Of a stretch of DNA of 64,000 nt, positions 60,929 to 64,000 are shown piece by piece. The first letter of the stretch is position 1. Every line of letters begins with the position of its first letter. The stretch is from Chryseobacterium indologenes (GTDB lineage: Bacteria; Bacteroidota; Bacteroidia; Flavobacteriales; Weeksellaceae). Location of the stretch: NCBI RefSeq assembly GCF_018362995.1, contig NZ_CP074372.1, positions 124,001-188,000 of the forward strand. The letters are read 5' to 3'. Both the position numbers and the translations under genes were made by a program. The notes beneath the pieces were generated by a model. It saw nothing but the letters and a program-made list of their open reading frames with translations. It did no database searches and was not told where the DNA came from.

Positions 60929-63900
60929 ATGAAAAACTGGTCTTTTAAAAAATGGAACACCATACTGGGATGGTTCCTTTTCGCTGTTGCACTTATTACA
61001 TATCTTTCAACAATGGAACATTCCCTGAGTTTTTGGGATTGCGGAGAGTATATTTCTTCTGCAGTAAAACTTGAGGTAACTCATGCTCCGGGAGCTGCCT
61101 TATTCCAGATTGTAGGGGCGGGGGCGAGTATTTTTGCGTTGGGAAATGCTGAAAATTATTCCATTGTGATCAATGCCATGTCAGCGTTGTTCAGTGCATT
61201 TACCATTCTGTTTCTGTTCTGGACGATTACCCATTTTTTAAGACGGCTTTTGAATAAAGATTTTGACGATGTTACCAGATCTCAGGAGATTCCAATTCTG
61301 TTTGCCGGAGTCATCGGAGCTTTATGTTTTACTTTTTCAGATACCTTCTGGTTTTCAGCCGTAGAAGGAGAGGTTTATGCAATGGCTTCTGTGTTTATCG
61401 CGCTGCTGGTCTGGCTGATCACCAAATGGGAGAACGAATCTGAAGCCGCAGACAGTGAAAGATGGATCATTCTTATTTTCTTTGCAATAGGACTTTCTGT
61501 GGGAGTGCATATGATGTGTATGCTGGCTATTCCTGCCATATGTCTGGTATATTACGCCCGAAACTATACTTTTTCCTGGAAGAGCTTCATGGTTGCTAAT
61601 CTGGTAACGCTGGGAATTCTTGCGTTCGTATTCAAGATTATATTTCCTTTGGTGATGACGGTGTTTGGAAAACTTGAGATTTTCTTTGTGAACGGGTTGG
61701 GACTTCCTTTCCATTCAGGGACGATTGTAGCATTTATTCTTATGATTGCTATGAGTTATTTCCTGATTAAATATGCGAGGAAAACAAAAAGAAAAGTTTA
61801 TCAGACCATCGTTTTATCTCTGGTGTATATGATGATTGGTTTCTCTTGCTGGCTGGTGATTCCCATCAGGGCAAATGCCAATCCGCCGATGAACCTTAAT
61901 GATCCGGATACTGCAATAGGAATGAGAGATTATTACAACAGGGTACAGTATGGTGACTGGCCAACAATTTATGGACAGAACTACACCGCATTTCTAGACA
62001 GAAACGGTTTGGAAAAAGATGAAGACGGAAGCTACAAAAGAGATGTGACCGGAGATATTTACGAAAAAGATGAAAAAACCGGAACCTATAGAAAAACCGG
62101 GGAACGATTCAATTATGTGTTTAATAAATCGCACATCAGTTTCATGCCGAGGATGTTCAATGAGGATAAAGAGGTTACCGCTAATTATATTGCTTTGTAT
62201 GGCGCTCCTGATTTTACTTTCAATTATGATAATGAAGAAATAGCGGACAATCCGGAGGCTAAAAGGATTTTTGATGAACTGAGGGCCAAATATGAAGGAG
62301 ACTCCATCACCGCAGAAGATTATCTGAAAGTAAAACCTTATGATCTTATCAAGGTGCAACGCCCTTCCTTTGCTCAGAATATGGATTATTTTATCTCTTT
62401 CCAGAACGGATACTACTTTGTCCGATATCTGATGTGGAATTTCGTAGGAAGACAGAATGATCTTGAGGGACATATGGAAAATACCAATGGTAACTGGATT
62501 TCAGGATTTTCTTTTATTGATAATGCGTTATTGGGTGATCAGGATCATATGCCGGCTAAATTTAAAAATGAAAGTACCGTGAAGTTTTTCTTTCTGCCAT
62601 TGATTTTAGGACTTATCGGTTTCTTTTTTCAGCTGAACAGGGACTTCGGGAGGTTTTATGCTATTCTTTCCCTATTTGTTCTTACAAGTATGGGAATTGT
62701 CTTCTATACCGGAGTAAAACCATTTGAAGTAAGGGAAAGAGATTATGCAATGATAGGTTCGTTCTATGCGTTTGCCATATGGATTGGTCTGGGAGCAGGA
62801 GCTGTACTTTGGCTGATTCAGGCTAAACTTAAATCTAATGCAGCTAATATTATTCTGGGAGTTGTGCTGCTGGGAATTCCTTTTATGATGGGGTTCCAGA
62901 ATTATACTTCGCATGACCGCAGTAAAAAAACTGCAGCCCGTGATTATGCCTATTCATTTTTACGATCGCTGCCTAAAGACGATATTATTTTTATTTATGG
63001 TGATAATGATACCTTTCCGGTGTGGGCAATTCAGGAGACGGAAAGATTCAGGGATGATGTGAAAACTGTCAACTTTACCCTTTTAGCCACACCATGGAAT
63101 ATAGATCAGGTAAAAAGAAAAACATATAATGCCAAGGGGATTCCGGGAGAACTCACTCACGAAGAGTACAGAGATGGGGTCAACGATCAGGTTTATCTGA
63201 TGAAAAAAGAAGATTGGGAAGGCCTTTTCCAAATGTTGAAAGAACAGGGAGCACCGGACACAGCTTTCCAGGAGTTCAGAAAATATCTTACCCAGGATTC
63301 TCTGACGGTGAAAGATGCTATCAGATTCCTTAAACTTAGATCTTCCGAAAAAGATGAATTGCTGAAGATGTATTTCGGGGAAAAGCAATATGAAAAATAT
63401 AACATACTTCCGGTAAGTAAATTTATCCTTCCGGTAAATAAGGAAAATGCTGTAAAATCAGGGATCATTAATCAGGCTGATCTTTCTAAGGCAGTAGATC
63501 AGATTATGATCAATTATGAAGCGAATACCCTTTACAAAAGCAATCTGATGATGCTTGATATGCTGGCCAATTTCGACTGGAAACGTCCTGTTAACTTCTC
63601 ATCAGGAGGAATGTATGACAGCGAAAATATTTTTTACCTTGACGAATACCTGCAGTTTGACGGTTTCAGCTACAGGCTGGTTCCTATTCACACACCTCAG
63701 AGTTCCGATGGAGATAAAGGAAGGGTAGATGCCAATTCGCTTTACCAGGTGGTGAAAAACTTCAGATGGGGGAATTTTAAAGACCTCAGTGTTTATTATA
63801 ATGAAACGGCAACTTCCAATATTTTAGGATACAGGATGTCTGTAAGCAGGGCTGTATCTGCACTTGTGGTAAGCGGACAGAAAGCGAAGGCTTTAGAACT

Positions 63901-64000
63901 CCTGGACCTTGCCGCGAAAGAAATCCCGGTTGAAAAGTACAACGATCCAAGGTCATTAAGCTCAATGGTAACCGGATACATAGTTGCAGGACAGGAGCAG
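60929..64000 (+). CDS. DUF2723 membrane protein (GT-C-like, family 117 glycosyltransferase), partial
   Basis: The frame starts at ATG 60929 and is open to the window end (1024 codons). About ten membrane helices fill the first 260 residues and several more follow to about residue 660; the rest is soluble. The DUF2723 signature is near the start: STMEHSLSFWDCGEYISSAV then THAPGAALFQ. The acidic residue in the first loop is typical of GT-C transferases that use lipid-linked sugars. The C-terminal soluble part (from about residue 670, containing IIFIYGDNDTFPVW) is long and outside the membrane. It is a large single gene; the 3' end is outside the window. Confidence 0.9.
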   Translation, partial: MKNWSFKKWNTILGWFLFAVALITYLSTMEHSLSFWDCGEYISSAVKLEVTHAPGAALFQIVGAGASIFALGNAENYSIVINAMSALFSAFTILFLFWTITHFLRRLLNKDFDDVTRSQEIPILFAGVIGALCFTFSDTFWFSAVEGEVYAMASVFIALLVWLITKWENESEAADSERWIILIFFAIGLSVGVHMMCMLAIPAICLVYYARNYTFSWKSFMVANLVTLGILAFVFKIIFPLVMTVFGKLEIFFVNGLGLPFHSGTIVAFILMIAMSYFLIKYARKTKRKVYQTIVLSLVYMMIGFSCWLVIPIRANANPPMNLNDPDTAIGMRDYYNRVQYGDWPTIYGQNYTAFLDRNGLEKDEDGSYKRDVTGDIYEKDEKTGTYRKTGERFNYVFNKSHISFMPRMFNEDKEVTANYIALYGAPDFTFNYDNEEIADNPEAKRIFDELRAKYEGDSITAEDYLKVKPYDLIKVQRPSFAQNMDYFISFQNGYYFVRYLMWNFVGRQNDLEGHMENTNGNWISGFSFIDNALLGDQDHMPAKFKNESTVKFFFLPLILGLIGFFFQLNRDFGRFYAILSLFVLTSMGIVFYTGVKPFEVRERDYAMIGSFYAFAIWIGLGAGAVLWLIQAKLKSNAANIILGVVLLGIPFMMGFQNYTSHDRSKKTAARDYAYSFLRSLPKDDIIFIYGDNDTFPVWAIQETERFRDDVKTVNFTLLATPWNIDQVKRKTYNAKGIPGELTHEEYRDGVNDQVYLMKKEDWEGLFQMLKEQGAPDTAFQEFRKYLTQDSLTVKDAIRFLKLRSSEKDELLKMYFGEKQYEKYNILPVSKFILPVNKENAVKSGIINQADLSKAVDQIMINYEANTLYKSNLMMLDMLANFDWKRPVNFSSGGMYDSENIFYLDEYLQFDGFSYRLVPIHTPQSSDGDKGRVDANSLYQVVKNFRWGNFKDLSVYYNETATSNILGYRMSVSRAVSALVVSGQKAKALELLDLAAKEIPVEKYNDPRSLSSMVTGYIVAGQEQ

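Noticed and set aside
61355..62914. Several minus-strand frames (for example 61994-62473) under the DUF2723 gene
   Set aside because: The plus-strand frame from 60929 to the window end is continuous and carries the DUF2723 signature; the others are antisense shadows.

Overview
The window looks like chromosomal DNA from a member of the Flavobacteriia, most likely Chryseobacterium or a close relative (Weeksellaceae). This is inferred from AT-rich coding, several promoters of the Bacteroidota form (TTG, about 19 bases, TAnnTTTG, as in front of the tRNA gene at 5901-5930), a TonB-dependent receptor paired with a DUF4249 lipoprotein, a DUF2723 membrane protein, many LuxR-type response regulators and an arsenic operon with a DUF6428 gene. 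No database search was possible, so the genus is a judgement.

Layout. 1-5.8 kb is housekeeping: a dienelactone hydrolase (cut by the window edge), an HsdR-N-like protein, DNA polymerase III delta (holA), thioredoxin reductase (trxB), a glyoxalase-fold protein, an aspartyl protease and a small conserved-looking protein, separated by spacers full of palindromic repeats. At 5965-6049 is tRNA-Ser(UGA). Its 3' end and about 270 bases of downstream DNA recur, diverged, near 17.69-17.87 kb. The 11.65 kb between the copies is accessory in character: small unknown proteins (one pair of paralogues in opposite orientation near the two ends), a cupin, a CsbD-like protein, a Ca2+/H+ antiporter, a glycosyltransferase/GH130 phosphorylase operon with a tiny basic protein, an AraC regulator and a CinA-like protein. 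No integrase is visible.

18.0-28.6 kb is the most interesting part. All intact genes are on the minus strand: five tandem pilin-like secreted proteins, a PapD-like periplasmic chaperone, a 934-residue outer-membrane usher-like protein, a two-part tip-like protein whose C-terminus resembles the pilins, then a soluble histidine kinase and a LuxR-type response regulator. The gene order matches alternate (alpha) chaperone-usher pili of Proteobacteria, which is not what is expected in Bacteroidota, where type V pili are the known fimbriae. Conserved spacers between the pilin genes carry a -7 promoter element, a perfect inverted repeat that may be the operator, and a terminator; the remains of a sixth pilin copy are visible.

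29.2-36.8 kb holds a large hybrid sensor kinase, a frameshifted Crp/Fnr gene, a complete IS3-family element with an A6G frameshift signal that has removed the 5' part of a membrane-protein gene, and a secreted HExxH protein. 36.9-39.4 kb is an ars operon (acr3, arsenate-reductase-like phosphatase, DUF6428, arsR) with two matching ArsR operators. 39.5-51 kb has a cyclic-nucleotide phosphodiesterase, an agmatine deiminase lipoprotein, an AraC/GyrI regulator, a MoxR-type ATPase with VWA partner, DUF2000 and MarR-GNAT proteins and a second kinase/regulator pair. 51-64 kb has an ACT-domain protein, an alpha/beta hydrolase lipoprotein, the TonB receptor/DUF4249 pair, a TlpA thioredoxin, a SUKH protein, Crp/Fnr, RidA and SDR genes, a HEPN-like gene that may be frameshifted near its start, and the first 1024 codons of a DUF2723 protein.
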